This document shows positions 12,051 to 24,831 of a stretch of 64,000 bases of DNA, piece after piece. A model generated the notes under the pieces. That model saw only the letters and a program-made list of their open reading frames with translations, had not been told where the DNA came from and made no database searches. The stretch is taken from NCBI RefSeq assembly GCF_014851395.1, contig NW_024041262.1, positions 12,917,252-12,981,251 on the forward strand, read 5' to 3'. The stretch is from Micropterus salmoides (taxonomy: Eukaryota > Chordata > Actinopteri > Centrarchiformes > Centrarchidae). The translations under genes were made by a program, and so were the position numbers. Each line of letters starts with the position of its first letter. Position 1 is the stretch's first letter.

Positions 12051-13090
12051 AAGTCGAACTTCCAGTCAAACCACTACGCCAATCAGAACTTACAAAAGAG
12101 GAACAGAAACAATATGGATAGTATACTCCTCTTACTGCAAAAGTAAACAACAACAGCACTCAAAATAAGAAACCTAGAGGAACAGAGCTGACCTAAACCA
12201 TGTCAGATGCACTTTTCCCATCCACATTCCAGGTTGGGTCAAACTTAAACTGCTACAGGTCAGAGGTCTGTGCAAAATTTAGAACAAACCCTACAGGACC
12301 TGAGGGGACTAGAGAAAGAGTCATAGCAACATATGCCACTTAAACGGCCAGAGAGTCTTAACTGCCACCACAGTTGGTTTCAGTTGTAGTAGCACAAATC
12401 CATGGCTGTTCAGATCCAGCCTTTTGTAGTAAGTAAATATTGACAAACATCTTTCATAGCTATATCTACTCCCCACATGACATTTTGCTGAACAACATTT
12501 TAAGCTAACATTGCTAACAGGTCAAATTACTGTTGGGCTAACTATTACATATTTTTCTTTTACTTTTGTGGACTGTATGTTGCTAGTTGATCTTCCTGTG
12601 ATGGTTTTAGAGACAACTAATCTGATGGCTAAATAATACAGTATACACTTTTGTAAATCTAGTTTCTGTACTCATTTTTTCATTTTTACAATTTGGTTTA
12701 ACTATTGTTTATGGAATCAATTTTTCGGATTTGTTCTCCCTGTTATTAAATTCCATACTGTTTCAAGTCAACGTGTGTTTAACCAATGTCCTTGCAGGTC
12801 CCGCCAAGTCCCGCCAGTCTGCAGCCATGTTAGTAAAGCCTCCGGGTGGTTATTTCTCTGGTTTAACTTGCTGCATAGTTGTGCACCTAAATAGATAGTG
12901 AAGGCAGAAGACAGCTGACAGTCTAAATGAAACAATTTACTGACCTGAATGTCAAGGAGTGTGCCTGTTACTTTCAGAGAACTGAGAATTTTGTGCTGAG
13001 GAAGCCATGCTGGCTACAGATTTTTCCCCAGTTAAGCCTTTTTTATATATATATTCACTGTAAAATTGATCAAGGTGTTTCAGCTTAAAA

Positions 13091-13440
13091 ACTTAAGTTC
13101 AATTGCTGCCTTAAAAATGTGAGCAAACTCAACTTTTTGAAAGGCTTTGTTTCAACTCGTGATGTTACGTTATTCAGTTTGTTTAATTAATGATCATTTA
13201 TTGTTTGATACTTTGAACTTGATACTGTGAGCTAAAACAACTATCTATATTACATTTTCCATTCAAGGAAACTTGCTTTCTCTTGTCAAACACACTTACA
13301 ATTCTACACCCTTTCAACTCAACTACAACTAACTATATAAGACATTTCAGTTCAAGCTTAACTTGCAATGCAAGTTCACCTGCTGCCTTGAAAATGCAAG
13401 TCAACTCAACTTGAAGATTGCCTTTATTTCAACTCACAAA
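13091..13440. repeat. Diverged direct repeat, ~280-bp period
   Basis: The segment from 13091 (aagttcaattgctgcctt, then gcaaactcaact and tttcaactc) recurs from about 13370 (aagttcacctgctgcctt, then gtcaactcaact and tttcaactc). The surrounding DNA is rich in caactt/aagttga words, as in some non-autonomous fish elements. Family unknown. Confidence 0.55.
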
Positions 13441-13704
13441 TTCAATTTCATAAAGTTGATATAGCTACAGTGTTATAGTCTCAACATTGTTTTTTTGGTT
13501 AAATTAACTTTTTATCACTTCAACTTCATACACAGTTTCAAGATAAAACAATTTAACCAAATTAATACTACTTTCCATTTCAAGTTAAGGGGATTTAAAT
13601 TCCAAATTTGTTTCAGTTTACACGTAAAAGGGGCCTTGCAGACAAACGACAACAGCTAGTGATGTTACGTCTGACACCGAAGCACCGATGCTTGCTTCAG
13701 ACTC

Positions 13705-14160
13705 ATTAAACAGGTGGTATTATGCTTTTTGGCTTTTTCCCTCTCCTTTATTGAGTTATATAGGCTACGTTTTTTGTGCATGTAGTAGGATTACAAAGTG
13801 AAAAAGCCCACCCCAAAGGGAGTTCCCATCTCTCACAGAAAACTCTTCTCTGAACTGTCTGAAAACAGCTCGTTTGTAGTCCAGCCGCTTCCCTTACATC
13901 CCTGTGATGTCACAGGGAAGAAAGCTAAATGCTTCCTAATGCTCGCCAAGCGGCTACTCCGACATGCCCTCAAAAACACCGGTGGAAAAATACTGAGCTG
14001 CAGCACACACCTCTCCTCTCCCTTCCAAACACTAGCTACCTTCCAGACACTCAATGGACATAAAGTTGTTACTGTGATGTAGAGACAGAGTTCAGCTAAA
14101 ACTTTATGGATGAAAGATACATTTGTTACAGACTTCCCCATTCTGAAACTCTTGCTCCAG
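13705..14160. repeat. Common fish interspersed repeat
   Basis: The block opens with ggtggtattatgctttttgg and runs through the agggagttcccatctctcac region and tgtgatgtcacaggg. A short second copy of its opening (aagaggtggtattatgctca) lies at about 20584. These words recur widely in percomorph genomes. The 94-codon frame inside it (13798-14082) is not a gene. Confidence 0.55.
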
Positions 14161-15285
14161 TCTATGTTGCCTCTGGGCTTTCGGTTTCAGAGAGCGAGAT
14201 CAGATAAACTCTAGGTCAGTAACCCTGGCAACTTACGCTGTGAACCTAACCTGCTTGGGAGGAGGTTTTCTTCAACAAACCCTGAGTTTCTCTTGTGCGG
14301 AGGCGGCAGTTTCCTCAGTCATAGGCTACTGTCAATAAAGCATATAGGCCTTTATGAACGCAATTACATCTTTAGAAATATTGATATCACGATTAGATAG
14401 GCTGTTAGTGTTTTTACCCAAACATGATCTTGAACATGACCGCTTTTATGATCCATCTGTCATCGATTGATCGACAGAGAGTTATCTTTGAGCATAGTGG
14501 ATTTATCCTCAGCACAGAATAAAATCCATAGACTACACTGTCCTTTATAACACAGTGACTCTGTGCACATTAAGGCAGCTGTCAGGTTGGCAACAGTTGC
14601 ACAACAACACTTAGGCCTACCATGTGCTACAGTGCAGCAGTAATCACTGTTTAAACTAATCTGTATAAAGCTGATCAATGAACAGTAATCTTTCATATTG
14701 TAGTCGCACAGATTAGAACATTCCTATCGTAGTTATCAGCTGGATATGATGTGAATATTTCTGAGTGAGGATGACGGTGGTGCAGCTGAAACAAATAAAT
14801 GTAGTTTAAAAGTGAGTTTTTCATTATTTGCTTATAGTCTGAATGTGTTTTGACAGCATTTCATAAAATACGAAATAAGCCAGATTTGAATCAATGTAAA
14901 ATAGACGTCTAAAACTTTGCAGTCAGTTTGAACTTAGACACATTTTTCATTGCAAGAAAATCATTAATAGGCTAACCTACTGAGTCGGACTGTGGCTTTA
15001 CAATCACAGGTCCATGAGGAGCCTAAACTGTGTCTAATCTGTTCGATTAACATTTTCATCTTCAGTTATTGCCACCAGCATTTAGTCCTGTCAGGTTATA
15101 GCTTAGGCCTATTAAATATAGTGTGGTGTCCGAACAATAATGCTGCGATGATGTGTTGAGAAGAAATCCGATTACATCAAGGAGTTCAGCATCAATTACA
15201 AGCTCTTCAGCAGCTTGGAGAGTGACCCAGCCCGATGGCCACTCTGTCTCTCTGTACATCAAACACAGCTTATATAGGACATGTT

Positions 15286-15409
15286 TAGGTATCTGTTAGA
15301 TACCATATAAGGGTCTGAGTCTGCAAACTAAGGCACAAATCCATATAAGGGCACAGTTCTATAGAATAAGTGTAGGCATCTGTTAGACACCATATAAGGG
15401 TCTGAGTCT
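15286..15409. repeat. 37-bp direct repeat, 87-bp period
   Basis: Positions 15286-15322 and 15373-15409 share tagg-atctgttaga-acc followed by atataagggtctgagtct, with two substitutions. A partial third unit (ccatataaggg) sits at about 15341. Confidence 0.8.
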
Positions 15410-16316
15410 CCACCTAACCACTGACCTCTGCTCTCTCCTTAAAAGGTCACTAATCCTCTATCCAGCTGCTACAGTGCTATGTTAAACTGTTATGCGTCAA
15501 ATGTACATATGTTATACACCACAATAGCCTTCCTATTTAAAATGAATGTAAGAAGAAGGGCTGTAGAAGAATTCCAGCACTTTATCATTCATTAAGGAAA
15601 TTCCAGCCTGGTAAATGATGAATGAGCAACGCTGTATAAAATGTAATATATATATATATCGATCTTGCGTTTTAGAGCAAATTATGGTCCGCGTTGGCAC
15701 GCACACATATTTCTAGCTCCACCCAATTAAAATGAAGGCTCTGCCTTTATTTACTCGTTGCCATGGTGAATCGTAGTATCGGAGCTCCATTGATAAAGGC
15801 TTTTTTCATCCCCACGCACGCACTTCCATCAGGTTCAACAAGTGAAGTGGAGGAAATATTCTGCTTGTGGCATCGGAGCCAGACTGCATGAAAGCCATCC
15901 GGCCAGCTGCAGCCTGTCCTTGTTATGCCACTCCCCTGGTGAGGGGAGGGAGGCAGGGGCTCATCGCCGTGCCACTCGACCGGGGAAGGCGTACATGTGG
16001 GCTCAGGCCAGCCACCTGACCAATCAGGGAGGGGGGCAAGGGGAGAGAGGAAGTGCATGAAGCTCAGGCTGCTTGTTAGCCGTTTGGCTAACACAATGTG
16101 GGGAAGTGAGAAACAGCTGCTTCTTCATAATCTCAAAGCAGCTGTCTGTAAAGTGCAACACTAGGTCATGTAGTTTACAGCACAACTCTCCCCAGTGTCA
16201 CTGTCGCCTGCCGTGCTTAACGTGTTTGGCACACACTTGATGCTGTACATCACACATGTACAGCGCACAACACAGCCTGTCACACACCTCTGGATGCAGG
16301 AGGAGGGACTGCGTCG

Positions 16317-16550
16317 GTGATGCCGTGGTCACGCACGAGCCCGCAGCCGGTCTCTGCCGGGGGGGGGGGTGACATGTGTAATGTGTGGAACGGAGATAAC
16401 ACTACACACAGGGTTGTGTGTAGTGCTATCCTGTCCGCTTAGAGGGCTTATATGACACAGCCTGCCTTCTGTGAACCAAGGGGGAAACCCTGGACGCGCA
16501 GAAGGACCGTGGCAGTGATGCCGTGATTATGCACGAGCTCGCAGCCAGTT
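16317..16550. repeat. 35-bp direct repeat flanking a hairpin
   Basis: The gtgatgccgtg...cacgag...cgcagcc word is present at 16317-16351 and again at 16516-16550 with a few substitutions, 199 bp apart. Between them, 16395-16410 and 16415-16430 form a 16-bp inverted repeat with one mismatch and a 4-nt loop (gggt). Confidence 0.75.
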
Positions 16551-17924
16551 GAACATACGTAACAGCATCACACACTGCCCGGCAGATTTCTTCTTCAGAA
16601 ATATATCTGTACAGGGTGTGTATGTGTTCTGTCCACACGAAGCAAAACGTCCGCTGTTGATGGCTCATACACAGTTTCTGTGGGGAGGGGTGAGTGAAGG
16701 GACCTCTGATCGTGAACAGAGGGCCTTTCTCAATCTGTGTTCTTGTCTGTACTTTTGTTCTTGTAAAACGTCATCTTTTGTGGCCCAAGTACTGTCCCAA
16801 TACACAATGCATTTTGGCAAGAACGGTTAAAAATGCAGAAGTGTAGTGCTTGTTTCTTTGAGCTTCAAGCTGCAGATTAGCCACTTGGCTAATGGCAGCT
16901 GGCTCACAGTGTGGGAAATGTGTGCTTGTTGTGGCTGGTTTGACTGAGACAGGCACAGACAGCATTTGTTCAACAACTTCCACAAAAAGGAGCAACAAGA
17001 TTTCACACACATCTTTTTTCCGACCCATAGCTTAACTTACCAGTGGTCCGCTCTGACCGTCGAGGGTCGGCCAGCAGCAATAAAACCGGTTGCTAGATGT
17101 CATTAGCCGCAGCTAAGTTGGTGCAACGTGGACACATGGGGTCTCCCTGGTCGGCTGTATTGCGTTTTTTTCCCGATTAAAAAAAAAAAAAAAAATAGGT
17201 GAATAAAAGATGGCATTACAGAACAAACATGAAACAAAAAACACTGCAGTGGACTGGAAAGTTGGCCCTTTTTTCAGATTTACAGCTTACAGTCAAGTCC
17301 TAACAGCTGTGGACTGAAAAGCTGCTTCTCCTCCCAGATCCACAGCTTACAGTCCTGATTCTCACAAAATAAATTGTTAATATCCTCCGGGTATGTGGGC
17401 GGGTCCATTTCCCTCCAAATGGCTTAGGTTCCATAGCCATTGGTCATCTGGTTAACTTCTTCGTCACCCAATTGGGAAGGGTGTACCTTACTGTTCTACC
17501 TTTTGGTCGAACAAAAGAGCACCGATCCCAGACGTGAAACCCCGCTTCAATCTACAGGAATAAACAGTCTTTTGCTCTAAACTAATCATAGAGAACAACT
17601 GGGCTTGTCTCCAAAATGGTTGACACGCCATCTTAAGTGTCAATGAAACAGTCAAAACAAAACCGTCCTTCTGGCACTAAACAAAGAGGTGTCGGTTTTC
17701 TTCACATTACAAAGAGGATACAAACAATGGTTTAATCAACATTCTAATGCAATTGCCTGGCCTAAAATCCTGCAGTTTTACATTTGAAGAAAAACACTGA
17801 AACACTGGAATACATGAAGTTTGTTGTAACTTTTTAAAACTCAACAGCTGATAAGGGACAGAGCGCATGTCAGCTACACGTAAGCTTACCGTTAGCTCCA
17901 CGTTAGCCTGACAGTAGCATCCTT

Positions 17925-17992
17925 GTAAGGCAAGGCAATTTTATTTGTATAGCACATTTCAACAACAAGGTAATTCAAAGTGCTTTACATAA
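17925..17992. repeat. Fish LINE-tail fragment (aattcaaagtgctttacat type)
   Basis: Contains attttatttgtatagcacat and aattcaaagtgctttacat, the highly repeated teleost tail sequence usually linked to non-LTR elements. Only about 70 bp is recognisable. Confidence 0.65.
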
Positions 17993-18204
17993 AACCCTCA
18001 GACACTACAGAGACACCAGGACATGTCTGTCCGCAGGCCACTTTGATCCAGTTTGACCCACCTTTGCGTTTACAGGTGGACAGAGACTCCTGCAAATCAC
18101 TCAGGCGCGAGATTTAAGACCACTTTCTTCACTCTGTTCAATCTCACTCTTGTAGTTTAACGATCGCTTGCCTCACCGTGGCAAGCAACACATATACGAT
18201 AGCA

Positions 18205-18960
18205 ACAGTGTCACGGTTTGGTGTGGGTGAGGCAGGGTTGAGCTGGTTGGAGGACACAAATGCAGGACGCAAGGCAAAGGAGGTACAGTTCAAGGGGTTT
18301 TAATAAACAAACAAAGGCGAGCACACTTACAAACTGAGTGGCTGATGACAGAGTCCAAAACAAAGTCCAAACGAGAAAACAAGAATCCAAAATAAGCAGG
18401 GAAACAGGGAGACACGACGAGTAGGCTGGCAACAAGGTAACACACTGTAACACTGGGTGACAATAAACAATGACCCGACAAGGACAAGACAGAAACACCA
18501 GGTATATATACACACAGGGACTAACGAGCAGGGCGGGAGCAACACAGGTGAAAGACATGAGGCTAACGAGGCAGGCAGAGAGAGAGACAGTGAGCAGAGG
18601 GAAACAGAGAGACTGACATGCAGGCTGGGGGAACAGACGGAACACAGGTCACTGAACACAAAACAGACCAGAGTGAACACTTAACATGAACTAAGCTACA
18701 GGACTGGGAACAAGGACAACGAACTAAAACGCAGGAACAAGAGTTAAGGCAGTGACTAAGAAACAATATAACAATTAGACTACCAAACCAAAGCAGTATC
18801 AAATCAAAACAGGACTACGAGCTAGAACACCAGACAAGACATAAACACTAAGGACAAGGAAACGAGAAGAACAGGTAAACAGAAGGACACCAGAAACAAA
18901 TGGGAAAAACTCAAACTCACAGGGAAAAACTAAAACTCATGACAAACAGGTTAAGGGCTT
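18205..18960. repeat. Unassigned interspersed repeat
   Basis: About 750 bp of purine-rich, A-rich DNA full of aacaagga, acacagg and ggaaaaact words, bounded by tgtcacggtttggtgtgggt and actaaaactcatgacaaac. The style is that of a dispersed teleost element. The several long frames on both strands are low in information and share no known domain, so I treat them as non-coding. Class not established. Confidence 0.4.
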
Positions 18961-19620
18961 CGTCAAGAGAGTGGGTGGACCGCCACACCACCTCGTCCTC
19001 ACCGGCAAAATGATCCACCAGACGCTGCTTCTCTTTGGGGGAGAGAAGGTCGCAGAACAAGCAGAGTGAACCAGGGGTGAGCACTCAGCTGGTGTGCTAT
19101 GGTCCGAGGCTCACCCAGCATTGGGGATGGAGGTCCACCGGCAAGACGAAGCCCGTTGCCAGAATGCCCCACTCGGGACGGCTTGCTAGAAGACATCGCT
19201 CTTCTTCTGCTCTTTAGACAGCTCAGTGCTGAAGAAAAATGGGAAGCGAAGGCCGGGTCTCACCGTTGTATATTTACAAGGTGTGGACACAGGAAAGGCC
19301 TACGCTGTGGGTTGGCGTACACAACTTTTCTCAGTTCCGCGCAGGCGCGTGGAGGGGTAAACCCAATAACGATAGCCTTTTGCCCATTTATACTCCTGCG
19401 TAGGGTCTACGTACGTACCTACACCGTAGGCTGTGCACGTAGCCATGCATTTATACTTGTGCGTAGGTGTGTCATTCTGCAATTCCACCCCCAAACGCTA
19501 GTCGGCAGTAGCGCTGCAGCGTCCACTGTGTTGACTTTTGCCGGCTAACTTCCGGTTTAGCGCTCCGCAAACGTAATTGGGGGTAAAATTGTATACGTGT
19601 GGCTGGTGTAGCCTTTTCAA
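18961..19620. other. CpG-richer unassigned block, probable transposon debris
   Basis: Richer in CpG than its surroundings, with ctacgtacgtacctacaccg and gcatttatacttgtgcgtag words that I associate with fish cut-and-paste elements. Frames of up to 149 codons occur but have no recognisable domain. No promoter-gene pair is visible. Confidence 0.3.
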
Positions 19621-20686
19621 ATGTTACCGACCGAATGGATCACATCCTGGTAGCAAAACGAATCATTTGGCAAGTAGTCCTTAGGAACTACGCATGTGCA
19701 ACTCCCATCAAAGTTCATTTAGAAACAAGATGTATCACTCCGTAGCTAAAACAAAGCCTTCAATACAGGGTGCAAAGAGGAGCTGCAGCAATGTGCAGTA
19801 TGACAAAAAATATGGGTTTTTAAAAAAAAATAAACCATGTAAACCTGTTCTGGTACAACCCCTAAATAAGACTAGTGCCACCGGTGGAAAGAGTTCCTGA
19901 CAACAGCGTTAAAACCCTTTCAGAAAGGAGGAAAATGTGCTGCTATTTTGAACTTTGACAGCGGTGTGTATGGGAGCTTGCGTAGTGGTGCGTCGCTCGA
20001 TGCAACCGTGTCGCAAGCCATTGAAGATAATAATGCAGCATGCTGTAGTTAGTGATGGCCAAATGAAGTGTTCCAAACAAAGACTGCATATAAAAAGGTT
20101 CCAAAGCATTATTGCTTTCTGCTATTTTTTTTTTTTGCTATTTCAGCCTTAATTTTAGTGTTGAAGCTACCACCTCAAGGGAAATATAACTCCGCTTCAC
20201 CATCTACCTGCATATCTAAGGAAAGATTGGCTTTAAATATAGCTAACATTTCCTTCACTTCAGAAAGGTAGAAATATTATGTTTACCATAAAAACCATCA
20301 AAATTATACTGAAGTAAAGGTATAAAAGTATTCCATAGTGAATTCAGTATGACATTGTTGTATCAAAGTTCTTGCGTGTATTCAGTCCTTAATGAATTCA
20401 TCTCTAAACTTCAGTGGTTGGTGTTCAGTTATGCAGGCTGGACAATAAATTGGAAAACATGAAACCTGGAGTGGCCTGTCAAAGCAGTCATGTGTTTCAC
20501 TACCTGAGTGAACCAGTGTGATTGCTTCAGACGTTATTTTAACGTCCCTAGTGACGTTAGCAGTGGTTTGTTGAAAGGACTTAAAGAGGTGGTATTATGC
20601 TCATTTTCAGGCTCAAAATCTTGTTTACCACAAAGTGTTCATATTTTGGTTGGAATTTGAATATATGACTTATCTGCAATGTGTAT

Positions 20687-21747
20687 AATTAATAGGGTTG
20701 GGCAAGTACACCACCACTATAGGTATCTGTATCTGTTCAGCAAATAAAATTTTCTGTATCTCTATAGGCGGGGCTTAACCATGAAGTGAGCGGGAATAAC
20801 TGGAAGTTATGAACGCCTTAAATTGGTATCAGATTGCTATATTTATAAGAAAACAATTTACATAACAGCCTCAGAATTGATCCTTCGCTAACCCCCGCCC
20901 CCCTTAGTTACTGTTGCAAAGTCTGACAAATTGTCAGCGCTGCCACTGTCTATTGCTGCACTGCGCGGAGAAATATTGTCAAATTTGTTGGAAAAAGCGA
21001 TCTCACAAACAAGCAGACAGTTTTGCAGTTGCATTATACATTTGAAGGTTTTATTCAGGCTGTCAAACTGAATCAAATTGACTTAAACGGACCTGAAAAA
21101 AAATTAAAGATAGAAGCTAAAGCCTACCAATCACACCTACAAGTGAACCACCCCATTCCCCAACGATTGAGACAAAAGACAGCGATATTAAGGATCAACA
21201 CTGTTCCTGTAAAACTGGATAGGCCTCTATTCATTATTACAATCTGCAAACATTAGGAATGATCCACAGCCAAATTTGTTGTAGATTTATTTTATTTTAG
21301 TTTAGTTGGTTAGTTTTGGAAAGAGAATAAATCGTAGTTCTCCTTTCAGCCTCTCTGGGTAGCGACTGTAATTATTACAAGTGCCCCAGGAACAGTGTTT
21401 GACCATATCTTGGAAAAATAACGTTACAGCAAAAAAAGCTAGAAAACGACTCCTTTTGCATTAGAGTCAATGGAGCGCAGCCATGAAAGTGTCGAACCTC
21501 AGTTAGAGCGAGTCCTATACTGCGCTGTGACTGGTCAGCTTTGTATTCGGGGTGTGGCTTAGTGAAGGGTCAATTGAGCTTCAGAGCAATGTTTTTGATC
21601 ACATTAGTTGATTTTTTAAAAAAGGTTCCTATATTTATAGTATATAACAAAACAGATATTGACACATTTTACTCTGATGATACTCATACTCGTAAAAAGT
21701 AAACAGGATAATCATTTCATCAGAGTACTCGCTCAACCCTATTAATT
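20687..21747. mobile_element. 1.06-kb non-autonomous DNA transposon with terminal inverted repeats
   Basis: The left end aattaatagggttgggcaag (20687 on) and the right end gagtactcgctcaaccctat with taatt (to 21747) are inverted copies of about 22 bp with two mismatches, both outermost parts being AT-palindromic. TAGGGTTGGGC-type ends suggest the hAT superfamily. The interior has no transposase-like frame. Target-site duplication is unclear because the ends merge into ATTAAT words. Confidence 0.6.
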
Positions 21748-22734
21748 ACTTGATTATGTGTATGTTTCTCTCAAACTCAAAAGACGCAGCACCTAGGCAA
21801 AAGTCTCAAATTGTCAATACATTGAAAGAATGCAAGTTTAACTTTCTACAACTCATACAGCTGAGTTCAAAATCCAAAATTCGTCAGGGCTATTTGAGTG
21901 AAAAAGAAGTAAGTTAACATAACTAAATTGTTCTGTAATGTTTGACAGTGTTCTTTATGTTTATCAGAGCAAGAAAAGTTAGACTCCTGTAATACAGATG
22001 TAAACAGGCAATAGTTCCTAAATGTATGTTTCAATAACATCATTCCAGCTCTGCTGCATTACAAGTTCTCCCAACTGAGTGTGCCTGACTTCAGCTTGGA
22101 AAACATGTCTCTGACTCTCAGATCATCAGTGCCAGTTCCCCTCAAGGCTGCATTCTTTCCTTTCTTCTCTTCTCCTTGTATACCAACAGCTGCACCTCCA
22201 CTCACCAGTCTGTCAAGCTGCTGAAGCATTTACATCAACAAGAGCAGGCTGTGTGGAACAAAAAAATGTGACAGCACTTACCTTGAGTTTTTGACCCTAT
22301 AGAAAAGAGAGAAAGTTAGAAAAAACAGTCACATCTGTACGTCTCAAAGTGTGTGTGTTCAGCTGTATCTTTCCATTGATAGGTATATTGATAACATAAT
22401 GGTGTAATATTATGAGTAACTACAGACCAGTGGTCTGTATGGATTTTTCAATGACTGATGGCGATGTGATATTTAGAGAGCAGGGCAGCCGATGGCCGCT
22501 ATATAATGTAGACAAATCTGCCAGATATCTGGAATTTCATTACTACTACAAACACAAGGAGGCACTAGAGTTCCAGGTGTTTCATCTAACTCGTTCTGAG
22601 GTGTGGGATGGGCTGTACAGTAATGGGCACAATAAAATTTTTAGTATTTTAATTAAAAAGTCATTTAATAATTGCAAAGTGACAGGAATACAGGGGAAGG
22701 GGGTGCAGCTGAATTATTTAATTACATAAAATGC

Positions 22735-23230
22735 AGGTACAAATGCTTATGGGATGTTGGGGCAGGCAAGGGTCAAATCAGGCGGTCGAGCACAGGCACA
22801 TAAATCGAATAACAAACAGGCAGAAATCCAAAGTCCAATAGCAGGAAAAAAGGTCAGGCAGTTAAAACAGCTTCTAGGTACAGGTCTCAGGTAAACAGAA
22901 TACAGGTGCAGAGGCTGGAGAGCCAAGACATGAAGCGCAAGGTCACATAACTGATCTACTAAATGATAACTAATCTGTCAAGGATAGACAGGAAATGGTC
23001 CAGTAAAGTATTTGCCGGGCTGATGAGGGAAAGTAGAAACAGATAAGAGAGTGCGCAGTGGGACAAGTATCTGCAGAGCAGATGAGGGAAATGAGAGGAG
23101 GCGTGTAAGGGGAGAGGAGAGAAAGTCAGAGGGTAACTGGTGGATTAGTGCAGAATGACGACTGTGTTTGAGGAAGTGAGAATGAGGCTAGAGGGAGGGA
23201 CAGAGAGGCAAACATTGACAGTTCCTGAAT
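22735..23230. repeat. Unassigned interspersed repeat
   Basis: Contains gcagaaatccaaagtccaat, aaaaaggtcaggcag and similar words common in teleost dispersed repeats. It resembles the 18.2-kb block in composition. Ends and class not resolved. Confidence 0.4.
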
Positions 23231-24529
23231 ATCTCAGAATTTAAATGATAATGGACAATTACTAGAGAACAGACCGAGACATACTATACTAATGAATCAT
23301 TATATAATAATTAGTTCATATGTATCTGAGAATCAACACACTGACCACTTTCTTCAAGAGTAGTTCCTGAATAATGTTAACGCTATTGTCCTGCTGTATC
23401 TGAGAGGCTATCTGGTATCTTCCCAAGTGGGCTGTTGCCCTTTGTTGATGTCTTCATGGTCCATATTCAGGAACTGTTGATTCAACTCATTTTTGCCCCC
23501 CTCATTTTTGTAATATTAGGGGTGCTTCAAACTGTTTCTGGGGAGGATCAGTGAATGAAAGTGAATTTCTTTTTACATTTATTATTATATCAGTTATCAA
23601 AACGAGATCACATAGGAAATCTATGGGATCAAATAACATAATCATTCTACTTTGTACTACTTTTTACATCCATGTGGTTGAACATTACCATCTCATCTCG
23701 CTGCCTCGCAAACTGGGCCACACCCAACCTGTCATGGCAATCTTGTCATCTGCTTATTTAAAACAGAGGATTCATTGGTTTGAAATAATGCACCTCAGTC
23801 AGTCATGCCACTGTTTACAGTGACCATTCCCTGTTCAAACCCATTTTTCTTAATACCTCAGCTGCATATTATTCAACTCCATCCACAAAAGCCCAAATGC
23901 AATTCCTCAAAATACTACCGTAATTCATTTCTCAATGCATTTCTCAATGCTTCTTTCTTTCTGAAACCGTGTACAGCATGGGTTTTGTGGAATTTATTAC
24001 TGCATGACAACATACAGATTTTTTTTAAAAACCTTTGTCAGCAGTTATTACCCTTGGTATGCTGTCATACAAGTCCTGCCAGTGTGTGGTCATGGTGTTA
24101 TTTTTGGTATTACACAGTGTACATTTATTTTTACATCTGCTCTCAACATCTTCCCTCAGATTTCTCAGTGATATTTGATTTGGTTTTTGGAAAGCCACTG
24201 AAGGGTTTTCACTCTCGTGTTTTGCTTTCAGAATAATATATATTACATTCATGGATTCTAATGAATGATGCATCAAAGTGTAAGCACCATTTTGATGTTG
24301 ATAAGGTGGGGCAAATTTAAATTCTGTTAGATGGTGTAATCTAAAAAAAACCACATCATAGTTTTGAATGTAAATAAAACAGCTTAGGAAAAGTATTAGC
24401 TTGATGTAACCTTTTTAAAATTTCCCAATCACAGGATTCTTAAGATCTAAATTAATCATTTGACATTTTTGAAAAAACTGTAAGGGAAGACTGATAGGCA
24501 TACCTCTCATATCTGTCCGGTATAAATAA

Positions 24530-24831
24530 TGCTACAGCCAGCTGCTGTTTAGCTTAGCTTAGCATAAAGATTGGAAACACTGGTAATAAAATCCTCCTAC
24601 CAGCACCTCTAAAGTTGACAACTGTGAGGTTGTCCGGAAACCAGCAGAGACTAGAAAGGATTTTGTTGACAAAGCCAGGCTAGCTGTTTCCTCCTTTTTC
24701 CAGTCTTTGTACTAAGCTAACAGGCTGTAAGCAGTAGGTGTCATATTTACCAAACACTTGAGAGTGGTACTGTCCTTCTAAACTAAGAGTTAGATTAGAA
24801 GGACAAAACCATTCTCGTGTGTTTGGTAAAT
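24530..24831. repeat. Fish repeat with 37-bp inverted arms
   Basis: Begins with tagcttagcttagcataaag and includes cctaccagcacctctaaag and gccaggctagctgtttcc, a widespread percomorph repeat, here in a rearranged order. At its end, 24745-24781 (atttaccaaacac...tccttctaa) and 24795-24831 are inverted copies with several mismatches and a 13-nt spacer. Confidence 0.65.

Larger units (their letters stand above)
11761..17900. other. Intergenic repeat-rich DNA
   Basis: No gene recognised. Holds a GT microsatellite (12029-12050), a diverged direct repeat of about 280-bp period (about 13091-13440), a common fish interspersed repeat (about 13705-14160), an 87-bp-period direct repeat (15286-15409), a GC-richer part near 15.8-16.5 kb with a 35-bp direct repeat and a hairpin, and unassigned AT-rich DNA. 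Confidence 0.55.

Noticed and set aside
13798..14082. A 94-codon + strand frame
   Set aside because: Falls inside a common fish interspersed repeat.
18211..18802. Overlapping long - strand frames up to 144 codons
   Set aside because: Low-complexity Cys/Leu/Ser-rich translations of a purine-rich repeat; no family signature or exon borders.
22412..22729. A 105-codon + strand frame (MSNYRPVVCMDFS...)
   Set aside because: Reads smoothly but has no recognisable domain, no promoter and no splice partners; left as unproven.
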